Below the pieces are notes generated by a model, which worked only from the letters and a program-made list of their open reading frames with translations, was not told where the DNA came from and did not search any database. The translations under genes were made by a program, and so were the position numbers. This document shows, in pieces, positions 13,721-22,053 of a stretch of DNA of 38,262 bases. Position 1 is the stretch's first letter. The number at the start of each line of letters is the position of its first letter. Source of the stretch: Oscillospiraceae bacterium (lineage in GTDB: Bacteria > Bacillota > Clostridia > Oscillospirales > Oscillospiraceae); the NCBI GenBank assembly GCA_031262065.1, contig JAISIK010000048.1, forward strand, positions 1 through 38,262, in the 5' to 3' direction.

Positions 13721-15919
13721 TTGGAGCAAGAACTGATCGGCGGCACCATTGCCGCCGTAGTCTTCCAAAATCAGCAAAACGGCTATGCGGTCGTGAAGCT
13801 CAATAGCGAAGATGGCGCAAGCATTACCGTCGTCGGCACAATTCCCACGCCGATTGCTGGGGAACGCCTTCTTGTAACGGGCAAGTGGAGCACCCATGCA
13901 AGTTACGGCAGGCAGTTCGAGGCGGAGTTTTTAGAGCGCCTTCTGCCGGAGACCACCGCCCAGATTTTGGCGTATTTGTCCTCCCGCGCTGTGCGCGGCA
14001 TCGGGCCGAAGACTGCGGAGAAGCTGGTGAAGCACTTCGGGGAAAGCACGCTGAAAGTTTTGGAGCGCGAGCCGGAGCGCCTCACGGAAGTGAGCGGCGT
14101 TTCTCCGAAAAAGGCGCGGGAGATGGGCGAATCCTTCCGCACGCAGGTCGGCGTACGCCGCCTGATTGAGCTTCTGTCGTCCTACCATATTTCGCCGGAA
14201 ATTGCCATGCGCGCCTACCGCCTTTACGGGCAGGAGTCTGTGGAGATTGTGCACACGAACCCCTACTTGCTCACGCAGGCGGAGTTGGGTGCGCCTTTTG
14301 CGGCTGCGGACAGGCTTGCGCTCGAGCTGGGCTTTGATGGCGACGATGCGCGCCGCGTGGAGGCGGGCGTCCTCTTCGAGCTGCGGCACAACCTGAATAA
14401 CGGGCATACCTTCCTGCCGCAGGACAAGCTTACGGCGGCAACCGCCGCACTTTTGGAGCTTGACGAATCCTTTATTCTTCCCGCAATCGAACGCCTGCGC
14501 GCTGTGCAGCGTGTGTATACGCAGGAAATCGGCGCGTTGACGGCGGTCTATCTGCCGGAGTACTTTCAAGCAGAGCAGTATATTGCCCAGCGCGTGCTGA
14601 AAATGTCCCAAGCGGCGGATGCGGAAATCCCGCATGCGCAGGCGCAAATTGCGGCGATTGAGCACAGTCGGCAGCTGCAGTATGCCGATTTGCAGCGTGA
14701 GGCAATCTGCGCCGCAGCGCAGAAGAGAATTTTAATCCTGACCGGCGGTCCCGGCACAGGGAAAACCACCACCTTGGCGGGCATTTTGGCAATGTTCGAC
14801 CGCCTGCGTTACAAGACGCTGCTTGCGGCGCCCACGGGGCGCGCCGCAAAGCGCCTGTCCGAACTGACCGAGTGCGAGGCATCGACCATCCACCGCCTGC
14901 TCGAGGTGCAAGTTTCGCCCGAAACGGGGGAGATGTTCTTCCTGCGCGGGGAAAGCGAACCGCTCGGCTGCGATGCGCTCATTGTCGATGAGGTGTCCAT
15001 GGTCGATTTGCTCCTCATGGAGAGCCTGCTGCGCGCCCTGCCTGAAAAGGGACGGCTCATTCTCGTGGGCGACCCCGACCAGCTTCCCAGCGTCGGCGCA
15101 GGAAATCTCTTTTCGGATCTCATTCGCAGCGGCGCGATAAAAACCATCTGCCTCACAGAAATTTTCAGGCAGGCGCGAGAGAGCCTGATTGTTATGAACG
15201 CACATGCGGTCAACCACGGGCAGTTGCCTGCCTTATCCGTAACGGACAGAGATTTCTTCTTTATGAAGCGGCGCAGCGCGGAAAATGTTGTGCAGACCAT
15301 CGCGCAGCTCTGCGCGCAGCGCCTGCCGCAGAATATGGGCGTCCCTGCGGATGAAATTCAGGTTATCAGCCCCACCCGCAAGGGCGAAACCGGCACGTAT
15401 AACTTGAATATTGTCCTGCAAAATGCACTCAATCCGAAGTCCGCGCAGAAAAAAGAGGTATTTTGCGGAACAAATTGTTTCCGCGAGGGCGATCGGGTGA
15501 TGCAAATTCGCAATAATTATGATATTCTATGGAAAAGGATCGGCGGCGGGATGGGCGCGGGCATTTTCAACGGCGATATCGGGATTGTCCGCAGCATCGA
15601 CCACACTGCAGATGCAATCACCATCCGCTTTGACGACCGCGAGGCGATTTACGATGCGGACATGCTCACCGAGCTGGAGCTTGCCTACGCCATCACGGCG
15701 CACAAGAGTCAGGGCAGCGAGTACCGCGCGGTGATTTTTGCGGTGTACAGCGGCGCGCCGATGCTCCTGACACGCGGGGTGCTCTATACCGCAATCACCC
15801 GCGCACGGGAGCTTCTGATACTGGTAGGAAATGAAGAGATTGTCGCGCAGATGACGGAGAATAACCGCCGCAACAAACGCTACAGCGGTCTTCGTCTTCG
15901 CCTCATGCAGAGCCTATGA
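13721..15919 (+). CDS. recD2: RecD2-type ATP-dependent DNA helicase
   Basis: This is a 732-residue 5'-3' superfamily 1B helicase without RecBC. It has an N-terminal OB-like region (1-75), helix-hairpin-helix repeats (AVRGIGPKTAEKLVKHFG, LTEVSGVSPKKA), Walker A LTGGPGTGKTTT (about 340), Walker B ALIVDEVSMVD (about 421), GDPDQLPSVGAG, LTEIFRQARES and the C-terminal motifs YAITAHKSQGSEY and YTAITRARELLI. RecD2 proteins act in replication-fork repair and mismatch repair. The start is TTG; ACGGAG lies 10 nt before it and no ATG fits better. The stop overlaps the comF start (ATGA). Confidence 0.93.
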   Translation: MEQELIGGTIAAVVFQNQQNGYAVVKLNSEDGASITVVGTIPTPIAGERLLVTGKWSTHASYGRQFEAEFLERLLPETTAQILAYLSSRAVRGIGPKTAEKLVKHFGESTLKVLEREPERLTEVSGVSPKKAREMGESFRTQVGVRRLIELLSSYHISPEIAMRAYRLYGQESVEIVHTNPYLLTQAELGAPFAAADRLALELGFDGDDARRVEAGVLFELRHNLNNGHTFLPQDKLTAATAALLELDESFILPAIERLRAVQRVYTQEIGALTAVYLPEYFQAEQYIAQRVLKMSQAADAEIPHAQAQIAAIEHSRQLQYADLQREAICAAAQKRILILTGGPGTGKTTTLAGILAMFDRLRYKTLLAAPTGRAAKRLSELTECEASTIHRLLEVQVSPETGEMFFLRGESEPLGCDALIVDEVSMVDLLLMESLLRALPEKGRLILVGDPDQLPSVGAGNLFSDLIRSGAIKTICLTEIFRQARESLIVMNAHAVNHGQLPALSVTDRDFFFMKRRSAENVVQTIAQLCAQRLPQNMGVPADEIQVISPTRKGETGTYNLNIVLQNALNPKSAQKKEVFCGTNCFREGDRVMQIRNNYDILWKRIGGGMGAGIFNGDIGIVRSIDHTADAITIRFDDREAIYDADMLTELELAYAITAHKSQGSEYRAVIFAVYSGAPMLLTRGVLYTAITRARELLILVGNEEIVAQMTENNRRNKRYSGLRLRLMQSL

Positions 15920-16587
15920 AGGTTTTCAACACGCTGCTTGATTTGCTGTATCCGCCGAAATGTGTCTTTTGCGGGAAGCTGCTCAAAGACAACGAAACGG
16001 ATTTTTGCAAGGCTTGCCGCGCCACTCTCCCGCGGGTGGACGCGCCAATCAAACGCGGGGAGTTTTTCGACCGCTGCTACAGCGTCGTGTACTACGAAAA
16101 GGACATTGCGCAGGCAGTGAAGCGGCTGAAGTTTTCCGGGATGCAGCAGTATGCAAGGCCGCTCGGGCAACTCATGGCGATGCAGCTTCTGTCCGAACGG
16201 GTAGAATTTGATGTACTCACATGGGTTCCCATCAGCAAAAAGCGCCTGCGCAAACGCGGCTACGATCAATCGAGGCTTCTGGCGCAGGCGGTAGCGCAGG
16301 AGCTTGGCGTGCAGTGCGTATCCACCCTGCAAAGAGTTAAAGACCGCCTCCCGCAGTCGTCCATCAAGGATTATGCCGCGCGGCGCGGCAATGTGAAAAA
16401 TGCCTATGTCGTCGGGAATCCAAGCAGTGTCAGAGGAAAGCGGGTGCTTTTGCTCGACGACGTCATCACGAGCGGCGCAACGCTTTCCGAGTGCAGCTTC
16501 CACTTAAAGCTCGCGGGCGCGACGCAGGTTCAGTGCGCAAGTTTCGCAGCTGCGCGCATACACAAAGTAACGAAGAAAAGCAGGTGA
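15916..16587 (+). CDS. comF: ComF-family phosphoribosyltransferase-like protein
   Basis: This 223-residue protein has an N-terminal zinc finger (CVFCGKLL..FCKAC, about 16-35) and a PRTase domain. It shows LTWVPISKKRLRKRGYDQSRLLA (the PxxxxRxxxRGxNQ-type block, here RGYDQ), then VLLLDDVITSGATLSEC (the PRPP loop, about 175-191). In naturally competent bacteria ComFC assists handling of imported single-stranded DNA. Here it follows recD2 with an ATGA overlap and precedes mreB, so the assignment to DNA uptake is by family only. Confidence 0.9.
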   Translation: MKVFNTLLDLLYPPKCVFCGKLLKDNETDFCKACRATLPRVDAPIKRGEFFDRCYSVVYYEKDIAQAVKRLKFSGMQQYARPLGQLMAMQLLSERVEFDVLTWVPISKKRLRKRGYDQSRLLAQAVAQELGVQCVSTLQRVKDRLPQSSIKDYAARRGNVKNAYVVGNPSSVRGKRVLLLDDVITSGATLSECSFHLKLAGATQVQCASFAAARIHKVTKKSR

Positions 16588-16591
16588 CCAT

Positions 16592-17626
16592 ATGTCCATT
16601 TTTTCAAGAGACCTCGGCATCGACCTCGGCACATCGAACGTGCTGATTTTTGCGGCAGGCAAGGGCATTGTTCTGCGCGAGCCGTCCGTGGTCGCGCTGG
16701 ATAAAAATACCGGGAAAGTGCTCAAGGTCGGCGCGGATGCGCGCAATATGCTCGGAAGAACGCCGGGCAATGTTGCAGCAATTCACCCGCTGAAAGACGG
16801 CGCAATTTCCGATTATGCCATGACCGCGCAGATGCTCACGCAGATGATTTCTCGTGTCGTTCGCCATTCCATTGTCAAGCCGCGCATGATTCTCAGCGTG
16901 CCGAGCGGCATTACGGAGGTAGAAGAGCGCGCGGTGATTCAGGCTGCCATGGAAGCCGGCGCGCGCCGTGTGTATCTGATTGAAGAGCCGCTGGCTGCCG
17001 CCTTGGGGGCGCAGATGGATATTTCTGCGCCGAACGGGCATATGGTTGTCGATATCGGCGGCGGCACAACGGACATCGGCGTGCTGACCATGAACGGCAT
17101 TGCGCATTCTGCGTCTATCAAGATTGCGGGTATTGCCTTCGATGAGGCAATCATCAAATTTGTAAGAAAATATCACGGCATAGTCATCGGCAGCAATAAG
17201 GCGGAAGAGCTGAAAATGTCCATCGGCTGTGTGTGCGAGCGCCCGGATTCGCTGACGATGAAGGTCAAGGGGCGCGATGTGAAAACGGGGCTTGCCAGCG
17301 AGGTCACCGTAACTTCCGAGGAGATGCTCGATGCGCTCAAGCGCCCCGCGCGGCAAATTGCGGATCAGGTTCTCGATGTGCTTGAGGAAACCTCTCCCGA
17401 GCTTGTCGCGGATATTGCAGGAAACGGCATTGTGCTTACCGGCGGGTGCAGCCAGATTTGGGGCATGGATCGCCTTTTGCAGGAACGCACGGAAATTCGC
17501 TGCATGGTTGCAGACGACGCCGATTCCTGCGTCGCCTACGGCTGCGGAAAGAGCCTGTCGTGGATGAACCACATGCAGGAGGGCACGATCAATCTTGCCC
17601 GCCGCAGGCTTTTGAAAGACGGCTGA
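16592..17626 (+). CDS. mreB: MreB/Mbl-family bacterial actin
   Basis: This 344-residue protein has the actin phosphate loops LGIDLGTSNVLIF (8-20), VVDIGGGTTDIGVL (about 152-165), the EEPLAAALGA interface and the C-terminal adenosine motif GNGIVLTGGCSQIWGM. It would polymerise under the membrane and guide elongation of the wall. It lies alone, without mreC and mreD, so it may be an Mbl/MreBH-type paralogue (inference). GGTGA lies before the ATG, and it is the last gene of the run starting at 10530. Confidence 0.93.
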   Translation: MSIFSRDLGIDLGTSNVLIFAAGKGIVLREPSVVALDKNTGKVLKVGADARNMLGRTPGNVAAIHPLKDGAISDYAMTAQMLTQMISRVVRHSIVKPRMILSVPSGITEVEERAVIQAAMEAGARRVYLIEEPLAAALGAQMDISAPNGHMVVDIGGGTTDIGVLTMNGIAHSASIKIAGIAFDEAIIKFVRKYHGIVIGSNKAEELKMSIGCVCERPDSLTMKVKGRDVKTGLASEVTVTSEEMLDALKRPARQIADQVLDVLEETSPELVADIAGNGIVLTGGCSQIWGMDRLLQERTEIRCMVADDADSCVAYGCGKSLSWMNHMQEGTINLARRRLLKDG

Positions 17627-17670
17627 TACCACTACGAACACACCATTTTTATGGATATTTGCATAAACCA

Positions 17671-17696
17671 AGAGGCTGCCCGACCGGGCAGCCTCT
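17671..17696 (+). terminator. Terminator-like hairpin after mreB
   Basis: AGAGGCTGCCC (17671-17681) and GGGCAGCCTCT (17686-17696) pair perfectly over 11 bp with a GACC loop. The tail CAACTTGTC is only weakly T-rich. Confidence 0.55.
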
Positions 17697-17900
17697 CAAC
17701 TTGTCAAAAAACCTCGTAGAGTTCGCCGCCCGGGGGCGGCGAATTAAATTTTAATCATTTTCCGCGGCGGCGTGTACGTCGTGGAAAATACTTATCGGTC
17801 AGAGAGTGACGAGATGTTCGCTATAGGCGGACATCGAGGCGCGGGTCTGACTGCAAGCCCTTTTGTCAAAGAAGTGCGAAGCACCTCTTTGACAGTCTGC

Positions 17901-17930
17901 GAGGCTGCCCGACATGGGCAGCCTCTTCGT
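17901..17930. terminator. Terminator-like hairpin beside ilvE end
   Basis: GAGGCTGCCC (17901-17910) and GGGCAGCCTC (17916-17925) form a perfect 10-bp stem with loop GACAT; TTCGTTCG follows on the plus strand. It is a near-copy of the stem at 17671 and lies 13 bp past the ilvE stop. Confidence 0.55.
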
Positions 17931-17937
17931 TCGTGTA

Positions 17938-18987
17938 TTAAACTTCCACACGCCAGCCGTGCGTGTCCGGGAGTACGCCGCACTGAATGCCTGTAATTTG
18001 GTCGTAGAGCTTTTGCGAGAGTTCGCCGATTTTGCCGCCGCCGATTACCATGACCTCTTCCTTGAAACGCAGCTTACCAACCGGCGAGATAACCGCAGCC
18101 GTGCCCGTGCCGAAGCACTCTTCCAGTGCGCCCGATCGCGCTGCGTCCAGCAGTTCTTCCACGCTGATGCGCCGCTCCTCGACGGGGCATCCCATCTCAC
18201 GGCAAAGCGTCAGCACGCTGTCGCGCGTGATACCGGGGAGAATAGAGCCTTGCAGCGCAGGCGTCACGACCGTGCCGTTTATTTTGAAGAAGATATTCAT
18301 CGCGCCGACTTCCTCAATGTACTTGCGCTCAATGCCGTCGAGCCAGAGTACCTGCGAATAGCCGTCGTCGTGCGCCTTGACCTGCGCCTTGAGAGACACC
18401 GCGTAGTTGCCGCCCGCCTTGGTAAAGCCCATGCCGCCGCGCACCGCGCGGACAAACTCGTCTTCAATCCAAATGGCCACAGGCGCAAGCCCCTGCTCGT
18501 AGTACGCGCCCGAAGGGGAGAGAATGATGATAAACAGATAGCTCGAAGACGGCGCAACGCCGAGATACGGCTGCGTGCCGATGATAAACGGACGAACATA
18601 CAGGCTTGTGCCGGGGTCGGTGGGAATCCAGTCGCGGTCAATATCGACCAAGGCTTTGACTGCCTGCACATAATCCTCCTCGGGAATCGGCGGAATGACC
18701 AGTCGGTCGGCGGACAGATTCGAGCGTTTTGCGTTCATATCCGGGCGGAAGAGGTAGACTTTGTCGCCGTTTCGATACGCCTTCATGCCCTCGAAAATTT
18801 CCTGCCCGTAGTGAAACACCGCGCAAGAGGGAGAAAGAGACAGATTTTGGAAGGGCACAATCCGCGCATCATGCCAGCCCTGCCCCTCGGTATAGTCCAT
18901 CAGGAACATATGTTCCGTGAAAATCTTGCCAAAGCCCAACTTGTCGCCGGATTGCGGCTGCGCAGTCTTTGCAGATGTAATCTTCAT
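17938..18987 (-). CDS. ilvE: Branched-chain amino acid aminotransferase
   Basis: This 349-residue fold-type IV PLP enzyme catalyses the last step of valine, leucine and isoleucine synthesis and the first step of their breakdown, with 2-oxoglutarate as partner. Landmarks are FHYGQEIFEGMKAYR (near 58-72), the arginine stretch LYVRPFIIGTQ, the PLP-lysine region GGNYAVSLKAQ (near 192-202), LWLDGIERKYIEEVGAMNIFF and GTGTAAVISPVG. The length is typical of the long BCAT form. AGGAGGA lies before the ATG. The gene has its own promoter (19015-19043) with no T-box or leader peptide, so it is not visibly controlled by amino-acid supply. Confidence 0.95.
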   Translation of the reverse strand: MKITSAKTAQPQSGDKLGFGKIFTEHMFLMDYTEGQGWHDARIVPFQNLSLSPSCAVFHYGQEIFEGMKAYRNGDKVYLFRPDMNAKRSNLSADRLVIPPIPEEDYVQAVKALVDIDRDWIPTDPGTSLYVRPFIIGTQPYLGVAPSSSYLFIIILSPSGAYYEQGLAPVAIWIEDEFVRAVRGGMGFTKAGGNYAVSLKAQVKAHDDGYSQVLWLDGIERKYIEEVGAMNIFFKINGTVVTPALQGSILPGITRDSVLTLCREMGCPVEERRISVEELLDAARSGALEECFGTGTAAVISPVGKLRFKEEVMVIGGGKIGELSQKLYDQITGIQCGVLPDTHGWRVEV

Positions 18988-19014
18988 AGATTCGTCCTCC
19001 TGCTGTTTTTGAAA

Positions 19015-19043
19015 ATCCTACTCCTTTTTTCGCCCTTTGTCAA
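19015..19043 (-). promoter_or_regulatory. ilvE: Sigma-A promoter for ilvE
   Basis: On the minus strand TTGACA (plus TGTCAA 19038-19043), a 17-nt spacer and TAGGAT (plus ATCCTA 19015-19020), about 28 nt before the ilvE start. Confidence 0.7.
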
Positions 19044-19054
19044 TCCCTGCGGAT

Positions 19055-19083
19055 AAAAAACTGCTGCACAGAACGTGCAGCAG
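19055..19083 (-). terminator. Terminator of the ylbJ operon (minus strand)
   Basis: CTGCTGCAC (19061-19069) and GTGCAGCAG (19075-19083) form a perfect 9-bp stem. On the minus strand TTTTTT (19060-19055) follows it. Confidence 0.8.
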
Positions 19084-19101
19084 GCGGAATGCAAATCTGA
19101 T

Positions 19102-19311
19102 TTACAGCGTGAAGTCAATATCGTCGAATTCCGCAAAGTCCTTCGCCTTCGGGCGAGGGGGAACACGCTTGAGCGGGTCATACTTAAATTTGCGGCAGTG
19201 GAAATCGGCGACGACAATGCCTCTTTTGGCGCAGAGGCAGCTTTCCTCGTCAACCTTTGCAGCGCGGGTGCAATAGGCGCAGGCACGAACAATATTCTTA
19301 CGGAACAACAT
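19102..19311 (-). CDS. Small four-cysteine protein of unknown function
   Basis: The start is MLFRKNIVRACAYCTRAAKV at 19311 (GAGGTGA before it). The 69-residue protein has four cysteines in the order CxxC (RACAYC), CLC-region (SCLCAKRG) and FHCRKFKYDPLKRVPPRPK, a pattern that suggests zinc or iron-sulfur binding. Very similar small proteins are common in Clostridia, and I know of no assigned role. It follows ylbJ by 33 nt, ends at a clear terminator and is probably co-transcribed with ylbJ. Confidence 0.82.
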   Translation of the reverse strand: MLFRKNIVRACAYCTRAAKVDEESCLCAKRGIVVADFHCRKFKYDPLKRVPPRPKAKDFAEFDDIDFTL

Positions 19312-19344
19312 GCGGCTCACCTCGTATCGTGTCGAATACAAGTA

Positions 19345-20406
19345 TTATACCGCAAATACTTTGGAATTACTAGCCCTCTTTTTGCGAAGCCGCGGCATAG
19401 TCACAGCCAGCGCGAAAACTGCGCCGCACAGGCAGAGAAGCGCCGCGCTTCCGCGTGAATATGCCAGCGCAAAAAGCGCCGATAAAAGCCCGTGCAGGAG
19501 CTTTTGCAGAAAATATCCCTGCGGATGAAGCCCTGCAGGCTGCCACAGGCTCATCGCCTGAAAATGCACGCAAAGCCCGCCCCAGCCGAGCATAAATGCA
19601 CACAGAACAAACGCAAGTTCCCGTGAAAGTAAAGCAGAAATGCTGAGAATCCCCGTAGAGAGTTCCATACTGCCGCTCAGCAGCGACTGCGCAGCGCTTT
19701 GCGGCAAAACGGTGCGCAGCGGGGTGCACAAAAGCTGCAATATGCCTGTGTTTCGCAGCAAATACAGCATGGAGGAGAAAAAAACAACCAGCGTGCAAAT
19801 TTGCAGCAGCGCCGCGCAGGAATCGCTGATTGCGCGCAGAAATACTTGCGCAAAGGGTGCGCGCTGCGCGTCTTCCGACCTGTGTACGCGCAGAAGAGGC
19901 GCCGCCTGTTGCGCGGTCAATGCCCCTGCAAGTAGGGCAGTAAGGCAGTGAATCAAGTATAGGATCAGTCCGATTTTTACATTTCCAAAGACTGTTCCGC
20001 CGACAATGCCGACAAAAAAGGCGGGTCCTGAATTGTTGCAAAACACCAGCGCACGCTGCGCGTCCTGCTTGCTCACCCTTCCGCTTTGATATAAGGACAC
20101 CAAGGTGGAAACGCCCACAGGGTAGCCGCCGACAAAGCTGATCAGCAGCGCCGGGGCGCAAGAACCGCTCACGCCAAAGAAGCTGCGCATCAGAAAATCC
20201 GCCCGTTTTCCGCTGCGCCCGCCGATCCGCAGTGTGACGAACAGGCGGGAAATGACGAAAAACGGCAGGAGTGCCGGAATCACGGCGCTCCCGCAAAGGC
20301 GCAGACCCTCGAGCGCCCCGGCGCTTGCATCTTTGGGAAAGCAGACCAGCCCTGCAGCTACAAACAAAAGACAAAGCAGCGGGAGCAATCGCCAAATAGA
20401 CTTCAC
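19345..20406 (-). CDS. ylbJ: YlbJ-like sporulation membrane protein
   Basis: The likely start is GTG at 20406 (VKSIWRLLPLLC), with GAGGTGG about 6 nt before it, giving 353 residues. It has about eight hydrophobic helices and the nucleoside-recognition (Gate) type motifs: GLRLCGSAVIPALLPFFVIS, SFVGGYPVGVSTLVSLYQSGRVSKQDAQRALVFCNNSGPAFFVGIVGG and STGILSIS. YlbJ proteins are made under the mother-cell sigma factor and are needed for heat-resistant spores. It is divergent from yqfC-yqfD, another sporulation pair, which supports the call. Confidence 0.88.
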   Translation of the reverse strand: MKSIWRLLPLLCLLFVAAGLVCFPKDASAGALEGLRLCGSAVIPALLPFFVISRLFVTLRIGGRSGKRADFLMRSFFGVSGSCAPALLISFVGGYPVGVSTLVSLYQSGRVSKQDAQRALVFCNNSGPAFFVGIVGGTVFGNVKIGLILYLIHCLTALLAGALTAQQAAPLLRVHRSEDAQRAPFAQVFLRAISDSCAALLQICTLVVFFSSMLYLLRNTGILQLLCTPLRTVLPQSAAQSLLSGSMELSTGILSISALLSRELAFVLCAFMLGWGGLCVHFQAMSLWQPAGLHPQGYFLQKLLHGLLSALFALAYSRGSAALLCLCGAVFALAVTMPRLRKKRASNSKVFAV

Positions 20407-20498
20407 AAAAACCACCTCACGGGAATATATGCAGGAAAAGGAAAGAATGAACCGTTGCTGCATAGAATGTCCATGGGTGATAAGTTTTTATCCCTATA

Positions 20499-20520
20499 CG
20501 TACCTGTATACAGTTGTACG
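20499..20520. promoter_or_regulatory. Palindromic promoter region of yqfC, possible sporulation promoter
   Basis: CTGTATACAG (20504-20513) is a perfect palindrome inside the longer imperfect dyad CGTAC..GTACG. The overlapping TATACAGT resembles the mother-cell sigma-E -10 box (CATACANT). No convincing -35 box was found. The spacer also serves the divergent ylbJ gene. Confidence 0.35.
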
Positions 20521-20538
20521 GAAAGGAAGGAACACATA

Positions 20539-20805
20539 ATGAAGGAAAAACTGATTGATGATCTCGCGGGGAAACTGTCGATTCCTGCGGAATCGTTTGC
20601 TTCCGTGCCCCTCACGGAGCTGCGCGGAAAACGCAATGTCTGCGTCGAGAATCACGGCGGCATTATGGAATATACGGACGAACGGGTCAAAGTCGCCGTG
20701 CGGCGCGGCGCAATTTGCGTCATAGGCAGCGACCTTTGCATCGAGCGGATGACCCGCCGCCGCGTGGAAATTCGGGGAAATATCCGCGCACTGGAATTGG
20801 AGTGA
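20539..20805 (+). CDS. yqfC: Sporulation protein YqfC
   Basis: The start is MKEKLIDDLAGKLSIPAES at 20539 (AAGGAAGG before it), giving 88 residues. It is a YabP/YqfC-family protein: LRGKRNVCVENHGGIMEYTDERVKVAVRRGAICVIGSDLCIERMTRRRVEIRGNIRALEL matches the family along its whole length. YqfC and YqfD are mother-cell proteins required for sporulation in Bacillus and Clostridia. The stop lies 6 nt before the yqfD start. Confidence 0.92.
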   Translation: MKEKLIDDLAGKLSIPAESFASVPLTELRGKRNVCVENHGGIMEYTDERVKVAVRRGAICVIGSDLCIERMTRRRVEIRGNIRALELE

Positions 20806-20811
20806 GGAACG

Positions 20812-22053
20812 ATGTATGAACTGATCAACTATTTCCGCGGCTATGTGCGCCTGCGCATTACGGGCGCTGCGCCCGAAAAATGCCTCAACGCCCTGTCGCA
20901 GGAGGGGATTGCCTTTTGGGGAATCATAAAGGAGGACGACCTGCACTACAGCCTCTTTTCCTATACCGCCGACGCAGCGATGGTAAACCGCCTTGCAATG
21001 AAAGAATTTTGCAGCTGCGAGCTGCTTGCGCATTTCGGCTTTCGCGCAGCCTTTCGCGGGCTGCGGAAAAGACCCGTGCTCCTGCTGGGGCTTTTGCTGG
21101 CATTGACGGCGACTTTTGTATTGCAGGGCTTTGTCTGGACGATTCAGGTGGAGGGAAACACCACGCTGCACGAGCAGGAAATCCTCCGCGCCCTGAAAAC
21201 GCTGGATATTGCGGTCGGAACATGGGGCGCGAATATCAACTCCGAACGCACCAAAAACCAAATGCTGAACCTTGTTCCCGAGCTCCAATGGATTGCAGTC
21301 AACCGCACGGGCGGGTATTTGCAGGTGCTTCTCCACGAGAGGGCCATGCCGGATAAAGACGAAGACCCGTACCAATTTGCCAATGTCATTGCAGCGCGCG
21401 ACGGCGTTCTTACGGAAGTCTCCGTGCTTGAGGGGATGAAGCTCTGCGCAGCGGGGCAAACGGTCAGGAAGGGGCAGCTTTTGGTTTCGGGTTACGAGGA
21501 CTACGGACAGATGACCCGCGTTGTGCGAGCCAGCGCCGAAATCTATGCGACAACGTGGCACACGGGCACGCTGGTGATGCCGTCGCAGGCGATGGAAAAG
21601 GTGTATACCGGCGAGCAGTGGACGCAGAAGACCTTGCTTATTGGGGAGAAAAGAATAAATTTATACGGAAACAGTGGAATTTACACGGACAATTGTGATA
21701 AAATAATAAGTACGCGTGTACTGTCCCTGCCCGGCGGCTACGATTTCCCGATTGTATTGGAAACGGCGGTCTATCGGCAGTACAGGCTTGTGCCGCGAGA
21801 GTTGTCGCCGCTCATAGCGCAGGAGCAGCTGGAAACCGCATGGGAACGCCTTACGGTAAGCGCCATGATTGCAGGGGAAATCCAAAGCACGGAGGCTTCT
21901 GTGATACGTTCGGGAGAACTCTATGTGCTCAACGCGAACAGCACCTGTAAAGAGATGATTGCGCGCGCCATGCCGATTACCATCGCAGACGACGGCGCAG
22001 TTGCAAAGGAGAACACAAATGACGGAACGGATTATCAACGCCGAGAGAATTGA
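20812..22053 (+). CDS. yqfD: Sporulation protein YqfD
   Basis: This 413-residue protein has an N-terminal soluble part (1-80: MYELINYFRGYVRLRITGAAPEKCLNAL), one membrane helix (about 87-105: PVLLLGLLLALTATFVLQGFVW), then a large outer part typical of YqfD (IQVEGNTTLHEQEILRAL, NLVPELQWIAVNRTGGYLQVLLHE, KAGQ-like and GYEDYGQMTRVVRASAEIYATTWH). It is thought to act at the forespore-mother-cell membranes. The 3' end overlaps the phoH start by 35 nt, an unusually long overlap in this tightly packed operon. Confidence 0.93.
   Translation: MYELINYFRGYVRLRITGAAPEKCLNALSQEGIAFWGIIKEDDLHYSLFSYTADAAMVNRLAMKEFCSCELLAHFGFRAAFRGLRKRPVLLLGLLLALTATFVLQGFVWTIQVEGNTTLHEQEILRALKTLDIAVGTWGANINSERTKNQMLNLVPELQWIAVNRTGGYLQVLLHERAMPDKDEDPYQFANVIAARDGVLTEVSVLEGMKLCAAGQTVRKGQLLVSGYEDYGQMTRVVRASAEIYATTWHTGTLVMPSQAMEKVYTGEQWTQKTLLIGEKRINLYGNSGIYTDNCDKIISTRVLSLPGGYDFPIVLETAVYRQYRLVPRELSPLIAQEQLETAWERLTVSAMIAGEIQSTEASVIRSGELYVLNANSTCKEMIARAMPITIADDGAVAKENTNDGTDYQRREN

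Larger units (their letters stand above)
17627..17937. repeat. Hairpin-rich convergent spacer, no gene
   Basis: The 311-nt gap between mreB (plus) and ilvE (minus) contains no plausible ORF but at least six strong hairpins in a row: 17671-17696, 17722-17743 (TTCGCCGCC/GGCGGCGAA), 17758-17788 (12 bp, two G-T), 17813-17835 (GATGTTCGC/GCGGACATC), 17864-17894 (13 of 14 bp) and 17901-17925. The first and last share GAGGCTGCCC/GGGCAGCCTC. Terminator duty alone does not need this many stems. Confidence 0.7.

Noticed and set aside
16604-17671. 355-codon minus-strand ORF opposite mreB
   Set aside because: It is an antisense shadow with His/Arg/Asn-rich nonsense composition; mreB is certain on the plus strand.
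17914-19056. 380-codon plus-strand ORF opposite ilvE
   Set aside because: It is an antisense shadow; IlvE motifs are complete on the minus strand and the ORF has no ribosome binding site.
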